Shown piece by piece: positions 37,127 through 46,945 of a DNA stretch of 64,000 nucleotides (position 1 is its first letter; each line of letters begins with the position of its first letter). Source of the stretch: UBA1672 sp051967755. Lineage in GTDB: Bacteria; Pseudomonadota; Alphaproteobacteria; Micavibrionales; Micavibrionaceae. The translations under genes and the position numbers were made by a program. Location of the stretch: positions 57,722 to 121,721 of the forward strand of contig JBQDYD010000006.1 of the NCBI GenBank assembly GCA_051967755.1, given 5' to 3'. The notes beneath the pieces are model-generated. The model was not told the origin of the DNA and made no database searches. It saw nothing but the letters and a program-made list of their open reading frames with translations.

Positions 37127-37666
37127 TTACATTCCAAGCAATCTGACTGAACTTTTTGCCGCATCATTACCATTTTGAATATTATCAACGGCGCTATCAA
37201 TTTGATCTTGTCTGTTTTTCAATGCTTCGGCCGCCTGACCTGACATACCGTCATTCTGTGTCACGCCTTCTACGGTTGCATCTACGCCTGCATCTACGGC
37301 TTTTTCAACCGCTTCATCGGCTTTTCCAAACAACCCGGCAAGCGCACCGCCAAGTTCCTCATACCAAGTTGGCCCATGATCTTCCAGCATTTGCTCATTG
37401 GTTACATCGGGTGCACGACCATATTCCTGCGCTGCTTGTTCCGAAAATAAAATGCGGCGAATTTGACTGTCCGTTGCCTCATAGTCATCAACGCCTTGAG
37501 CAAAAGCTTGATTCGCTATTTCCTCTCTCAGAGATTCGACTTGCGCCTCACCAACAGGTAAAGCAATGAAATCATCCAAAGCGTTCGGATTATCTACACC
37601 TGCGAAACTGTCATATTGCGTTAAATTAATAAACGTCAATTGCTCTGTTGAAATGTTCACACCCAT
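37127..37666 (-). CDS. Hypothetical acidic protein
   Basis: The 179-residue protein is acidic and soluble, with helical repeats of Ala, Asp and Glu and a central GGALAGLFGKADEAVEKAVDAG stretch. No signal peptide or known domain is visible. It is a single-gene unit ending at a terminator. Role unknown. Confidence 0.5.
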   Translation of the reverse strand: MGVNISTEQLTFINLTQYDSFAGVDNPNALDDFIALPVGEAQVESLREEIANQAFAQGVDDYEATDSQIRRILFSEQAAQEYGRAPDVTNEQMLEDHGPTWYEELGGALAGLFGKADEAVEKAVDAGVDATVEGVTQNDGMSGQAAEALKNRQDQIDSAVDNIQNGNDAAKSSVRLLGM

Positions 37667-37833
37667 AATCTTGTCCTTATTTTTTAATTTTTATGCCTAC
37701 ATTTTAAATTATAAAGTTTCACCTTGGCAAGAAATAAGAGTCCAAAACTTTATAAAATATGCCCTCAAAAGCGTGTTTTTTCCCACAATATGCATCAAAG
37801 GAAACTGAATCATAAAAATTCAAATGCTTTCAC

Positions 37834-37863
37834 TTGACAAAAAACACAAAAATTGGCCATATA
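37834..37863 (+). promoter_or_regulatory. Probable sigma-70 promoter of tRNA-Met
   Basis: A perfect TTGACA (37834-37839) is followed after 18 bp by CATATA (37858-37863), about 40 bp before the tRNA. The spacing and sequences suit a housekeeping promoter. Confidence 0.55.
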
Positions 37864-37903
37864 CGCCATCGAGTTTTCTCGACCCTGAATACATACCAAA
37901 AGT

Positions 37904-37979
37904 GGCGGAGTAGCTCAGGGGTTAGAGCAGAGGAATCATAATCCTTGTGTCGGGAGTTCAAATCTCTCCTCCGCTACCA
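37904..37979 (+). tRNA. tRNA-Met (CAT), elongator type
   Basis: The 76 nt gene folds as a cloverleaf: acceptor GGCGGAG / CTCCGCT, D arm GCTC...GAGC, anticodon stem GAGGA / TCCTT around loop ATCATAA (anticodon CAT), T arm GGGAG TTCAAAT CTCTCC and encoded CCA. G1-U72 wobble, A73 and the overall sequence match the alphaproteobacterial elongator tRNA-Met rather than the initiator or tRNA-Ile2. A T-run follows directly. Confidence 0.93.
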
Positions 37980-38038
37980 TTTTTCTTAAATTCATTAAAA
38001 AGTGCAGTCGTCGTATAAGACGGCAAAATGCCCGTAAA

Positions 38039-38248
38039 TTAAACTATCGGATACAGGCTACCGTCTATATGTGCCGATATTTTAAATGGTATTTTTTTCT
38101 CACCGCTAAGCCATTGATTAACAGTCACGACAGACACCCCATGCATATCTGCAAACTGCTCCGGCGTTTGACCTGAATTTTTCAGGTGATTTTTCAATTC
38201 GCACGCAGTCGGCCTGAAATAATCAAATATACTCGTAATATACTTCAT
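38039..38248 (-). CDS. Small helix-turn-helix protein (Cro/CI-like)
   Basis: The 69-residue protein contains the helix-turn-helix pattern TPEQFADMHGVSVVTVNQWLSGEKKIP, which is typical of XRE/Cro-like repressors. No other domain fits. It stands between tRNA-Met and purU, and tRNA-adjacent repressors are sometimes remnants of integrated elements, but no integrase or att repeat is visible here. Confidence 0.65.
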   Translation of the reverse strand: MKYITSIFDYFRPTACELKNHLKNSGQTPEQFADMHGVSVVTVNQWLSGEKKIPFKISAHIDGSLYPIV

Positions 38249-38355
38249 ATCTAAAAATAAACCCTAGGTTGCATGAAAATATTACATTACACGCACAGCA
38301 AATGCAACAGATAGCGATCATGCCGCTATCGCATAGATATGAATGGTATTACGGG

Positions 38356-39195
38356 CTATAGAATGACAGTACGGTCACCCTGCAGGAAGATACGGCGCTG
38401 CGTGTATAACTCGATTGAGCGCGACAGCACTTTCGCCTCTGTATCTCGCCCCAGAACCTGCAATTTCTTCGGGTCATAGCGATGATCAATGCGCACGACA
38501 TCTTGTTCAATAATCGGCCCCTCATCCAAATCCGCCGTTGCAAAATGCGCCGTTGCGCCGATAATTTTCACACCGCGCGCATGCGCCTGATGATAAGGCT
38601 TTGCGCCCTTAAAACCTGGCAAGAAAGAGTGATGAATGTTAATAATACGCCCCAAATATTTTTCGCACATCGTGTCAGACACAATCTGCATATAACGGGC
38701 AAGCACAATCAGCTCTGCATCCGTGTCTTCGATAATGTCACTAAATACATCCTCAACGCCGTCTTTATGACCGTTCGGCGTGGGTACATGATAATATTTC
38801 AGGCCACGCGCCTCCACCAACTCACGATTATATTCATGATTGGAAACCACCCCAACAATATCGATATTCAGGTGCTTGGTGCGCCAACGATACAGAATGT
38901 CATTCAAACAATGATCGGCTTTCGATACGAATATGATCGTTTTAACAGCCGCATCACGTGGCGTGATTTTCCATGTCATATCATACTCTTGCGCCACCTT
39001 TCCAAATGCCTCAGCAAAGCGCTCCTCCGCCCCTTCGGATAAAGCAGAAAACACGACCCGCATGAAAAACTGCTCTGACAGGTGATCATTAAACTGTGCA
39101 GACTCCTCAATATTGCAATTTGCGTTGCTCAGTGAGGTTGCAACCGCGGCCACGATGCCCGGCCGGTCATTACATTTTAAACGAAGAATAAACAC
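38356..39195 (-). CDS. purU: Formyltetrahydrofolate deformylase
   Basis: The 279-residue enzyme hydrolyses 10-formyl-THF to formate and THF, balancing the one-carbon pool. An N-terminal ACT domain (about 1-80) starts with LRLKCNDRPGIVAAVA. The C-terminal formyltransferase domain has the catalytic INIHHSFLPGFKGAKPYHQA and GATAHFATADLDEGPIIEQD segments. Its link to glycine cleavage, encoded at 57792-62905, is metabolic rather than operonic. Confidence 0.95.
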   Translation of the reverse strand: MFILRLKCNDRPGIVAAVATSLSNANCNIEESAQFNDHLSEQFFMRVVFSALSEGAEERFAEAFGKVAQEYDMTWKITPRDAAVKTIIFVSKADHCLNDILYRWRTKHLNIDIVGVVSNHEYNRELVEARGLKYYHVPTPNGHKDGVEDVFSDIIEDTDAELIVLARYMQIVSDTMCEKYLGRIINIHHSFLPGFKGAKPYHQAHARGVKIIGATAHFATADLDEGPIIEQDVVRIDHRYDPKKLQVLGRDTEAKVLSRSIELYTQRRIFLQGDRTVIL

Positions 39196-39379
39196 GTTTG
39201 CTTTTCCAATCCTATTAAAGCCATCACATAAGCGGCCGATTATATTACGATATTTTACTTTGTCTACAGCGCGATTATAACGGGTATCGCCCTGTCACGT
39301 TTTTATTGCGCAAAATCCGGACTTTTAGTAATATGTTAAAAAATAATAAGAAAAACGATGTTATTAGGGGTGTGTAAGG

Positions 39380-40657
39380 ATGTCGAGTAATCCTTCAGAA
39401 ACGGATTTCACAAATATAGACTTACTTGGGATGTTTGAAGACAAATCCCCGAGAGACTTCTATGATGTCACATTAAGCGAGCGCCGCGTTGCCGTTTTAT
39501 CCCTGATAGAGCCAGCCTCCGAAGCGACAGGCGTGAACGCAGACACATTGCGCGGTATGTGGTGGGTGGAAAGCCGCTCCGGTCATCCTGACATGTTGGT
39601 CAGTCCGACAAATGCCAAGGGGGATTGGCAGTTCACCAAAGAAACGCAGGCGAATATGTTCCTGCATTACGGCCCTGAAATCGCAGAGAACCTTGAAGAA
39701 TATGGCTTCGCGTTAGAAGCAGAAAATGTACGCATGTTTACACGCGGCCTGCGCAACCTTGCCATCGAAGAGCGCGGCATTGAAACAGGAACGATAGATT
39801 TAGAATCAAGCGAAGCCAACGCACTGTTCAGGGATGTCGGCCTATCATGGAGCAATGACATCGTCCCCGCATCAAACAGAGGGTTTTTCAACAACGCAGA
39901 GAGCTTTGAAAATATCGATAACGGCAGCGTAACACTGACGAACTATAACCAAATGCACCCCGGTGATATGAATTTCCTTGAACGCATGGATCGCACGCGT
40001 TTGGATCTGCCGGCGACAATGACATTTACGGCGGCGTTTTACATGAAGGAAATCGCAGAAGATGCAGGCGTGGATGCCAGTGATTACAATAATGCAGGCT
40101 CACTCTATGCCGGATATAATATCGGCCCCGGAAATGCGGCGCGCCTGTCCAATGATTTATCAGATAACTCCAATGCGATGGGGTCGATCGGTAACGCCGC
40201 AGAGAAAAACCCGTACTTCTTCCGCAATAACGCAACCGGTGAAAAAGCCCTTGAGAATTACCAAGAAGCCGTAGACGGGTGGCGAAACTTTCAATTATAT
40301 GAACTTGAACCGCCACAAACATTGGTCGAAGGAATCGCCCGCGGCCTTAAAAACGAAAATGACCCGACAATTAATCCGTATGATGTCTATAGCAATGTCA
40401 TGGAAGACCGCGGATATTATGACCGCGCAGAAACCCTACAAGCCGTAAGGGAAAACCCGCTGCATTATCCATTCCAATATACAAATGGAATCAACCTGCC
40501 ATTTACATACTCAACGGATATTATGACACCATACAGTTTTGATCCGATCCCTCACATAGACCCGCAGAATTTCCGCATGTCTCAAGCTGAAAAAGCATTG
40601 TTGATCGTCGACATACCGACAGCTGACGAAGAAGAATTCTTGCCGACACCGAGATAA
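39380..40657 (+). CDS. Lysozyme-fold (lytic transglycosylase-like) protein without signal peptide
   Basis: The 425-residue protein has a segment resembling the SLT/lysozyme core: GMWWVESRSGHPDMLVSP with candidate catalytic Glu64, then NAKGDWQFTKE (Gly-x-x-Gln-Phe), and a later LYAGYNIGPGNAARL like the AYNAGxG motif near residue 245. No signal peptide or membrane segment is seen. It probably acts on peptidoglycan if exported by another route. The 5' flank is AT-rich. The C-terminal 130 residues are unrecognised. The match is partial, so the enzymatic role is inferred. Confidence 0.55.
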   Translation: MSSNPSETDFTNIDLLGMFEDKSPRDFYDVTLSERRVAVLSLIEPASEATGVNADTLRGMWWVESRSGHPDMLVSPTNAKGDWQFTKETQANMFLHYGPEIAENLEEYGFALEAENVRMFTRGLRNLAIEERGIETGTIDLESSEANALFRDVGLSWSNDIVPASNRGFFNNAESFENIDNGSVTLTNYNQMHPGDMNFLERMDRTRLDLPATMTFTAAFYMKEIAEDAGVDASDYNNAGSLYAGYNIGPGNAARLSNDLSDNSNAMGSIGNAAEKNPYFFRNNATGEKALENYQEAVDGWRNFQLYELEPPQTLVEGIARGLKNENDPTINPYDVYSNVMEDRGYYDRAETLQAVRENPLHYPFQYTNGINLPFTYSTDIMTPYSFDPIPHIDPQNFRMSQAEKALLIVDIPTADEEEFLPTPR

Positions 40658-40705
40658 AAAAATATGGTGCAAGGGTAAACGCAGAACAAAAGAAAGTTTA
40701 CTGTA

Positions 40706-41761
40706 ATGAAATTATTATATGGCGTTAACGGCGTTGGCAGCGGCCACCTTACGAGGGCCCATATCATGATTCCAAAACTGCAAGCCGCAGGCGCGGATGT
40801 AACAACCATTCTATCCGGTCGCCCCGCAGATAAGTTCAAAGATATCGACGCCCTGCCCAACCCGCAATTCAGACAAGGCCTGACCATTGATCAGGGCGAT
40901 GGCGGGATGAGCTTTATCGGAACATCCCTAAACATTGCGCAACAAACCCCTACTCTGGTGCGTGATGTCATGAATATGGATATGAGCGGGTACGATCTTG
41001 TCATCACCGATTTTGAACCTATATCCGCATGGGCGGCAAAGCGCGCAGGTGTGCCCTCTATCGGTGTTGCGCATCACTTCGCATTTCAACATGATGTCCC
41101 GAAAGCAGGGAAATATTCACCCTTTATGATGTTTATGAACAACATCGTTCCCGTCGATACCCCGCTTGGCCTGCATTACGATAAATTCGATCAGCCTATA
41201 TTGCCCCCAATCATTGACGAAACAAAACTGGCAAACCTGTCAGGCGGCGAGGTAGACCCGCACAAAGTTCTGGTTTATATGGATTTTGAAGATCAGGGAA
41301 AGCTGGCCAATATGCTCCGTGAGCATCCAAGCCATGATTTTTATATTTACGCGACATCGAACGAAGCCGATATTGATGACGGCAACATTCATTTAAGACG
41401 CCGATCACGCGAAGGGTTCCAACGTGATTTTGCATCATCATCAGGCCTGATCACAAATGCAGGCTTTACAGGCACATCAGAAGGGCTTCATCTCGGCAAA
41501 AAAATGTTGGTAAAACCGACCATGGGGCAAAAAGAACAAGAATCAAACGCGCTCGCACTCGAAGATTTAGGCTACGCCAGCACCATGACATCACTCAACG
41601 CAGAAAAAGTTGCACAATGGCTGCAGGAAGATAAAAGCGTAAAGATCACCTACCCTGACACCGCTCAAGCCATCACAGACTGGATTGCAGAAGGAAGCTG
41701 GGACGATGCACATGCTTTATCAGATGAGCTGTGGAGAACCACAACCTATGACCATAGCTAG
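40706..41761 (+). CDS. Glycosyltransferase of the MJ1255 / Glyco_trans_1_3 type
   Basis: The 351-residue protein begins LLYGVNGVGSGHLTRAHIM, the GxGHxxR signature of MurG-like nucleotide-sugar transferases. A C-terminal GLITNAGFTGTSEGLHLGKKMLVKP matches the nucleotide-binding region. It may make a glycolipid or exopolysaccharide component. It is 48 bp after the lysozyme-fold gene and ends 2 bp from the convergent antiporter gene. Confidence 0.82.
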   Translation: MKLLYGVNGVGSGHLTRAHIMIPKLQAAGADVTTILSGRPADKFKDIDALPNPQFRQGLTIDQGDGGMSFIGTSLNIAQQTPTLVRDVMNMDMSGYDLVITDFEPISAWAAKRAGVPSIGVAHHFAFQHDVPKAGKYSPFMMFMNNIVPVDTPLGLHYDKFDQPILPPIIDETKLANLSGGEVDPHKVLVYMDFEDQGKLANMLREHPSHDFYIYATSNEADIDDGNIHLRRRSREGFQRDFASSSGLITNAGFTGTSEGLHLGKKMLVKPTMGQKEQESNALALEDLGYASTMTSLNAEKVAQWLQEDKSVKITYPDTAQAITDWIAEGSWDDAHALSDELWRTTTYDHS

Positions 41762-41763
41762 GC

Positions 41764-42912
41764 TTACTTATGCCCATCCTCAATAACAATGTCATCATCC
41801 TCCATATAAGCGGCCTCTGCATTATCCGCCCGCAATAAAAACCCGGGAATAGCGGCACTTGCGACCACAACCAACATAATAACGGAGAACATTTGTTCAT
41901 CAATAATTCCGGTTTCCAAACCAACCGTAGCGGTAATAATCCCGAAGCTTAGACGGTAATTAAACAAAATACCGCTAAACCCCGCATAATCCTTAATAAA
42001 TTTACGTGCAGGTATGTACGTCCCTAAATATTTCAAAGATGTTGCCGCCACGAACATGACTGCCGCCACCATCAAATACTCCATATCCAAACTGCTCAGA
42101 TCAATGCGCGTCCCCGAATAAAGAAAGAAAATCGGCGCGAAGAAGCCTAGCACCATGCCCATAAGCTTCGCCTTAACGGCTTTGTTATCCTCCACAATGC
42201 GCGCCATGACCACCCCCACCATAAAGGCAACCAGTGACGGATGCACATGACCGATATTTTCGGCCATAGACCCCATACCCACAATCACAACCATCAGAAA
42301 CCTGAGCTCCGGCTGTGCCAATGATCCGGGATATCGCTTAAACATCCATAAGCCGAAACGCGGCAGCGCAAGCAAACAAAAAACAAATATAACCGCAAAG
42401 ATAAACGTGCCGAGGCCGACCTCTCCCAGTAAAATCGCCAATGTGACCATACTGAGCACATCCACAACCGAGGCTGAGCTAAACATCACTTGCCCTTCAC
42501 GCGTGCGTAATAAGGACTGCTCTTTTAATAAATGATAGACCAATGCCAAAGATGTAGTAGATAGCCCGATACCGATTAATGCGGATTGAAGAAAGTTCAT
42601 CCCCAGCCAGAGACTACACAAAGCATAAACCCCGGCAAAAGGAAGTACAAAAGAAGAGACACCTATACACGTACTGGAAAGCCAGTTCTGCCTGAGCTCC
42701 CGCACCCGTAGCTCAAAACCGGCGACGAACATCAACGCAAGCATCCCTAAATTGGCCAAGAATTCCAGCCAGTCTGTATGAGAAATATCAACCATGAAAA
42801 GCGCCAACCCCATGCCCGCCAGAATTTCCAAGACTGCGCTCGATATTTTAAGCTCATAAGATATTACGGCAGCCAGAATCAACGCCAAAGCCACGGCAAG
42901 AGATACTTCCAT
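41764..42912 (-). CDS. Kef/CPA2-type cation:proton antiporter
   Basis: The 382-residue polytopic protein has eleven to twelve membrane segments and the CPA2 fold, with LGMLALMFVAGFELRV and ISFF-like segments. It lacks a C-terminal TrkA-N domain, so it is the short Na+/K+:H+ antiporter form, involved in pH or osmotic balance. The ion is unknown. Confidence 0.83.
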   Translation of the reverse strand: MEVSLAVALALILAAVISYELKISSAVLEILAGMGLALFMVDISHTDWLEFLANLGMLALMFVAGFELRVRELRQNWLSSTCIGVSSFVLPFAGVYALCSLWLGMNFLQSALIGIGLSTTSLALVYHLLKEQSLLRTREGQVMFSSASVVDVLSMVTLAILLGEVGLGTFIFAVIFVFCLLALPRFGLWMFKRYPGSLAQPELRFLMVVIVGMGSMAENIGHVHPSLVAFMVGVVMARIVEDNKAVKAKLMGMVLGFFAPIFFLYSGTRIDLSSLDMEYLMVAAVMFVAATSLKYLGTYIPARKFIKDYAGFSGILFNYRLSFGIITATVGLETGIIDEQMFSVIMLVVVASAAIPGFLLRADNAEAAYMEDDDIVIEDGHK

Positions 42913-43113
42913 TCATCACCCCATTTCGAAAATTATAATGCCTGAAGATTTTAGGCAATTCGCAAAGGACGTGTAAAGGGTAAACCCACCGCCGAAGCCT
43001 TTGATATAAAATTAAAAATAACAAAATTGAATATTTTCACAAAAAACTATGCTCTTAAGGCTTGCTTTTTAATTCTGACTTATGTAGGTTTCCGTTCATC
43101 CGTTTTTAAGCGT

Positions 43114-43187
43114 TGGGGTATGGCCAAGCGGTAAGGCATCGGTTTTTGGTATCGTGATCCCTGGTTCGAATCCAGGTACCCCAGCCA
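43114..43187 (+). tRNA. tRNA-Gln (TTG)
   Basis: The 74 nt gene has acceptor TGGGGTA / TACCCCA, a short D arm, anticodon loop TTTTGGT (anticodon TTG) and the T arm CCTGG TTCGAAT CCAGG with encoded CCA. Overall it matches bacterial tRNA-Gln closely. No promoter is convincing. The 276 bp between it and the kinase gene hold no gene, only a short TTGGG AACT CCCAA hairpin near 43357. Confidence 0.93.
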
Positions 43188-43463
43188 TTTTTCTTCAAAA
43201 ACATTACGAAACACAAAAACCTGCGCCGCAGGCATATAATGATGCAAACCGGTCATTAAAAAGCAAAAACCACAACGTTATTGAACACTTAAAGCAACAA
43301 GCATAGACATTCCCCTCATTTCCCTGTTTACTCTTACTCGTGGGTATTCAAATATTGGGAACTCCCAACATCTTTTTGATAATTCTGCTTAAAATCAATT
43401 ATGATACCTAATTGAGCGCGTTACTGATTTAATAAATAACTTAAATAATGGGACTGTTTATTT

Positions 43464-45569
43464 GTGAAAACACCTCATATTTTAACATTTATGACCTGTT
43501 TTGTCGGTTTGATAGTCACCTTTACGGCGTATTTCACCTATAAGGACTTCGAAGACAAAAAACATGTCCAAAAAATCATCTCTGACAATCACAAACAACT
43601 GGCGAAAATAGAACGCCATATCCAAAATAACGTTCTTGTCCTAAGCATCCTCAAATCTTTTTTTGACGCCTCAACACAGGTGAGCCGTGAAGACTTCAAG
43701 GTCTTTGCCGGATCCCTATTAAAAATAAACCCCGCTATTCAGGCCGTGGAATGGGTTCCCAAACTCCGTCACAAAGACAGAGACGCACATAAAAAGATGG
43801 CTCAAGAGGATGGATTTGAACATTACGACATCATGGAACCATCCCCGAATGGCGACCTTATGGTGTCCGGTAAACGGGATGTATATTACCCCGTCTATTA
43901 TGTCGAACCCTATGAGGGTAACGAAATTGTTTTGGGCTTGGACCCTCCAAATCACAAGCATAGAACCAACGCAATAAAACAAGCCACAGAAACAGGACAA
44001 CCCAGCGCCACACCTGCCATGACCCTGACGCAGGAAAAAAAACACCAAAAAGGAATCCTGATATTCAGCCCCGTATATAAAGGGTCTGAGCCCCCAACAA
44101 CCATAGAAGAACGCCATGAAAACCTACATGGGTTGGTTCTGCTGGTTCTCAGGATTGGTGATATGATGAATTACACATTACAGCCATCCTATAACAAAAG
44201 AGGTGTCTCCGTCACAGACATCACATCCCCTGATGCGCATGAATTGCTATTTGAAAGTGACCTTAATACGTCCTCATTAACCTATACGACGACACAACAT
44301 ATTGATGTTGCAGGCCGCACATGGCTGATTAGCACCTACCCCCTATTGATGAACGGGCACGGCTTTTTTGATGGTATCTCATGGCTTGTTCTGTTGGTTG
44401 GCATAAGCTTTAACGGCTTCCTTACCCTTATCATTTACCAACTGGTTAACCGCCGCAGAATTGTCGAAAACCTTGTTGCCACAAGAACACAAGAAGTTCA
44501 GGAATTGAGCGCAGCGATGGAGCGCACGGTTGAAGGCGTTTCAATAATAAATGACCAAGGTCAATATGCATATATTAACGAAGCATATGCAAAAACCTGC
44601 GGATATACCGCGACAGAATTACTGGATCAAGAATGGCACACCACAATAGCAGATACAGATATCACAACCATGCAAGGCGCGTATGACCACATGTTTGAAA
44701 CAGGCAAAGCCTCTGTAGAGCCAAATGCGGTGAAAAAGAATGGTGAACGGTTTAATGCACGGATAACCCTGATCCGAAAAGATGATGAAAACGGTAACTT
44801 CGTTGGAAATTATTGTTTTATGACTGACATCACCCAAAGAAAAACAACAGAAATAAATTTAAAACAAGCCAATGCGGAGCTCGAAGAATTTGCATACCGC
44901 ACCTCACACGATCTGCGCTCTCCGCTTATTTCTTCCATCAGCCTCCTTTCATTGGCAAAAAGCTCCATGGAGAAAAACAACCATAAAGTTGCCTTGGACT
45001 GCATCAATCATATTGATAAATCATTGAAGAAGCTGGACAGGCTTGTTGGCGACATTTTGGCACTGACCAAGATAAAGGCTTTTGATGAACAAGGCGACGA
45101 CATAAACATAGAAGACATGATCGATGACGCCCTTAGCAAACTATCAAACATGCCCAACTTTGAGCGCCTGAATATTACAAAGAAAATGGAATTCACCGCC
45201 CCGCTCACTGTAAAAGAAAGCCGCCTACAACTGATCGTCGAAAACCTGATTTCAAACGCGATAAAATATCAGGACTTAAATGAAACGCAATCAACGATCG
45301 AAATAACAACCCGAGAAGAGGACGGGCATTTCATTCTTGAGGTAAAAGACAACGGCCTCGGCATTCCGGAAGAACATCACGGACAATTATTTAAGATGTT
45401 CCAAAGGTTTCACGCCAGAACATCTTACGGATCCGGTTTGGGCTTATATATGATGAAGAAAGGCGCAGACATTCTGTCCGGCGACCTTACGTTCAAAGCA
45501 TTAGAAAAAGGATCACTCTTCACATTAAACATCCCCCTTTCCAAAGGAGGCAAAGACAATGGCGATTAA
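43464..45569 (+). CDS. CHASE-PAS sensor histidine kinase
   Basis: The 701-residue membrane kinase starts with GTG. Order: membrane segment (about 7-24), periplasmic CHASE domain (about 60-200, with AVEWVPKLRHKDRDAHKK and DVYYPVYYVEP), second membrane segment (about 304-326), PAS domain (about 345-450, GVSIINDQGQYAYINEAYAK), HisKA with phospho-acceptor His482 in RTSHDLRSPL and a HATPase domain (about 575-695, with NLISNAIKYQ and GSGLGLYMMKKG). CHASE domains sense small extracellular ligands. It overlaps its receiver gene by 11 bp. Confidence 0.94.
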   Translation: MKTPHILTFMTCFVGLIVTFTAYFTYKDFEDKKHVQKIISDNHKQLAKIERHIQNNVLVLSILKSFFDASTQVSREDFKVFAGSLLKINPAIQAVEWVPKLRHKDRDAHKKMAQEDGFEHYDIMEPSPNGDLMVSGKRDVYYPVYYVEPYEGNEIVLGLDPPNHKHRTNAIKQATETGQPSATPAMTLTQEKKHQKGILIFSPVYKGSEPPTTIEERHENLHGLVLLVLRIGDMMNYTLQPSYNKRGVSVTDITSPDAHELLFESDLNTSSLTYTTTQHIDVAGRTWLISTYPLLMNGHGFFDGISWLVLLVGISFNGFLTLIIYQLVNRRRIVENLVATRTQEVQELSAAMERTVEGVSIINDQGQYAYINEAYAKTCGYTATELLDQEWHTTIADTDITTMQGAYDHMFETGKASVEPNAVKKNGERFNARITLIRKDDENGNFVGNYCFMTDITQRKTTEINLKQANAELEEFAYRTSHDLRSPLISSISLLSLAKSSMEKNNHKVALDCINHIDKSLKKLDRLVGDILALTKIKAFDEQGDDINIEDMIDDALSKLSNMPNFERLNITKKMEFTAPLTVKESRLQLIVENLISNAIKYQDLNETQSTIEITTREEDGHFILEVKDNGLGIPEEHHGQLFKMFQRFHARTSYGSGLGLYMMKKGADILSGDLTFKALEKGSLFTLNIPLSKGGKDNGD

Positions 45570-45939
45570 AACTATACTGCTTATCGATGACAGCGAAGCT
45601 GATCAGTTTTTTGCAAAAACCACGATTGAATTTTATGATAGTGAAATAGAAGTCACCCAAGCCTTTGACGGAAAAGAAGCGTTACAAATATTAAGTAACG
45701 CGGAAAAACAGCCCGACATCATTTTCGTTGATCTCAATATGCCTGTTATGAACGGTATAGACTTCTTAACGCACTATACAAAAGAAGGCTTCGGCGGCAG
45801 CACAATCTTTATGCTCACCTCATCAGACCTTCCTAAGGATGTAAAAGAAAGCACAGCCTATCAATGCGTTCGGCGCTATATGATAAAACCGTTAAAAGAA
45901 CATGATCTGATCGATATATCGAAACTTCTGGCAAGCTAA
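45559..45939 (+). CDS. Single-domain response regulator paired with the CHASE kinase
   Basis: The 126-residue CheY-like receiver has DDSEAD, phospho-acceptor Asp58 in IIFVDLNMPVMNG, Thr in MLTSSD and Lys in YMIKPLKE. It overlaps the kinase gene by 11 bp, so the two form a phosphorelay pair. No output domain is present; it may pass phosphate on or bind a partner protein. It resembles the receiver at 34537. Confidence 0.93.
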   Translation: MAIKTILLIDDSEADQFFAKTTIEFYDSEIEVTQAFDGKEALQILSNAEKQPDIIFVDLNMPVMNGIDFLTHYTKEGFGGSTIFMLTSSDLPKDVKESTAYQCVRRYMIKPLKEHDLIDISKLLAS

Positions 45940-46030
45940 GCTCATACATTCGATGTTTATTATATAAACCACTTGTGCCCGTCCGCTGATGTGCTCTATC
46001 CTTTGATTTATTAAAAGACAAGGATATAAA

Positions 46031-46837
46031 ATGGAACAGCCCACAAAGAAAATCCCCCTTCTTCTGACAATCGCGACCGCCTGTGCGTTGACATCTTTCA
46101 CCGCCCAAGCCAATGACGATTTCAGCGGCTTTATCGCGGTGGGTGCCGCGACCATCCCTGACTATGAGGGGTCTGATGATTATGATTTCATGCCGCTGCT
46201 GTTGGCGAAGGTAAATTACAAAGAAACCTATTACGCGGAACTGGTCGGCACGGCCCTGCGCGCGAATGTTTCCCCCTACCCCGCGATTGAATTCGGGCCC
46301 GTTCTTGGCTATTCGGGCGGGCGCGATGATGATGTCGACAATAACGCCGTCAGCCGCCTTCGTGAAATCGATGCAGGCGTAGAAGCAGGCGCATTTGTTA
46401 AACTGCCTTTCAAAAGCGTTCTGACCGAATATGATTCCGCCTCAATCAGCGCACAATTCCTAAGCGATATTTCTGACACACATGAAGGAACGACAATAAA
46501 ACTAAGCGCAGGATATGATCGCTGGATCAATAAACAACTTAGCCTCGGCGGATCAATCAGCACGACCTACGCCAGCGATGATTACAACGATGCGTTCTTT
46601 TCTATCGATGCCGATAACGCATCACGCAGCGGCCTTAATCAATATGATGCCGATGGTGGATTTAAAGATATCGGCCTGCGTATAAACTCACGCTATGCGC
46701 TGAATGAAAAATGGGGCGTAACAGGATTAATCGGCTATAAGAAAATGATCGGTGACGCCGCAGACAGCCCCGTGGTTGACGATGCAGGGAGCGACAATCA
46801 ATGGATGGCCGGATTAGGCGTTTCTTATCGCTTTTAA
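46031..46837 (+). CDS. MipA/OmpV-family outer membrane protein
   Basis: The 268-residue protein has a signal peptide (about 1-27) and a beta-barrel pattern ending in aromatic Phe (VSYRF). The N-terminal GFIAVGAATIPDYEGSDDYDFMPLLLAKV is the MipA/OmpV signature. MipA links peptidoglycan synthases and hydrolases at the outer membrane, while OmpV members respond to salinity or antibiotics. The role here is unspecified. Confidence 0.9.
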   Translation: MEQPTKKIPLLLTIATACALTSFTAQANDDFSGFIAVGAATIPDYEGSDDYDFMPLLLAKVNYKETYYAELVGTALRANVSPYPAIEFGPVLGYSGGRDDDVDNNAVSRLREIDAGVEAGAFVKLPFKSVLTEYDSASISAQFLSDISDTHEGTTIKLSAGYDRWINKQLSLGGSISTTYASDDYNDAFFSIDADNASRSGLNQYDADGGFKDIGLRINSRYALNEKWGVTGLIGYKKMIGDAADSPVVDDAGSDNQWMAGLGVSYRF

Positions 46838-46870
46838 ACAAAAGAGAAATTCAAAAATTAGTCAATATTT

Positions 46871-46895
46871 AGAGGAGGTTAGCCCCCTCTTTTTT
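46871..46895 (+). terminator. Intrinsic terminator of the mipA-like gene
   Basis: AGAGG pairs with CCTCT around a 10 nt loop, followed by TTTTTT. It ends the mipA-like transcript 34 bp after its stop and separates it from the polyamine promoter. Confidence 0.75.
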
Positions 46896-46945
46896 ACCCT
46901 ATTTTTTATGCGGGATTTTTTTTCATTTTCACCTGTATTTTTTAT

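Noticed and set aside
38039..38248. A prophage or integrative element next to tRNA-Met, suggested by the small Cro-like gene
   Set aside because: No integrase, no repeat of the tRNA 3' end and neighbouring housekeeping genes are intact.
38482..39042. A 186-codon open frame antisense to purU
   Set aside because: A shadow of purU; composition is not protein-like.
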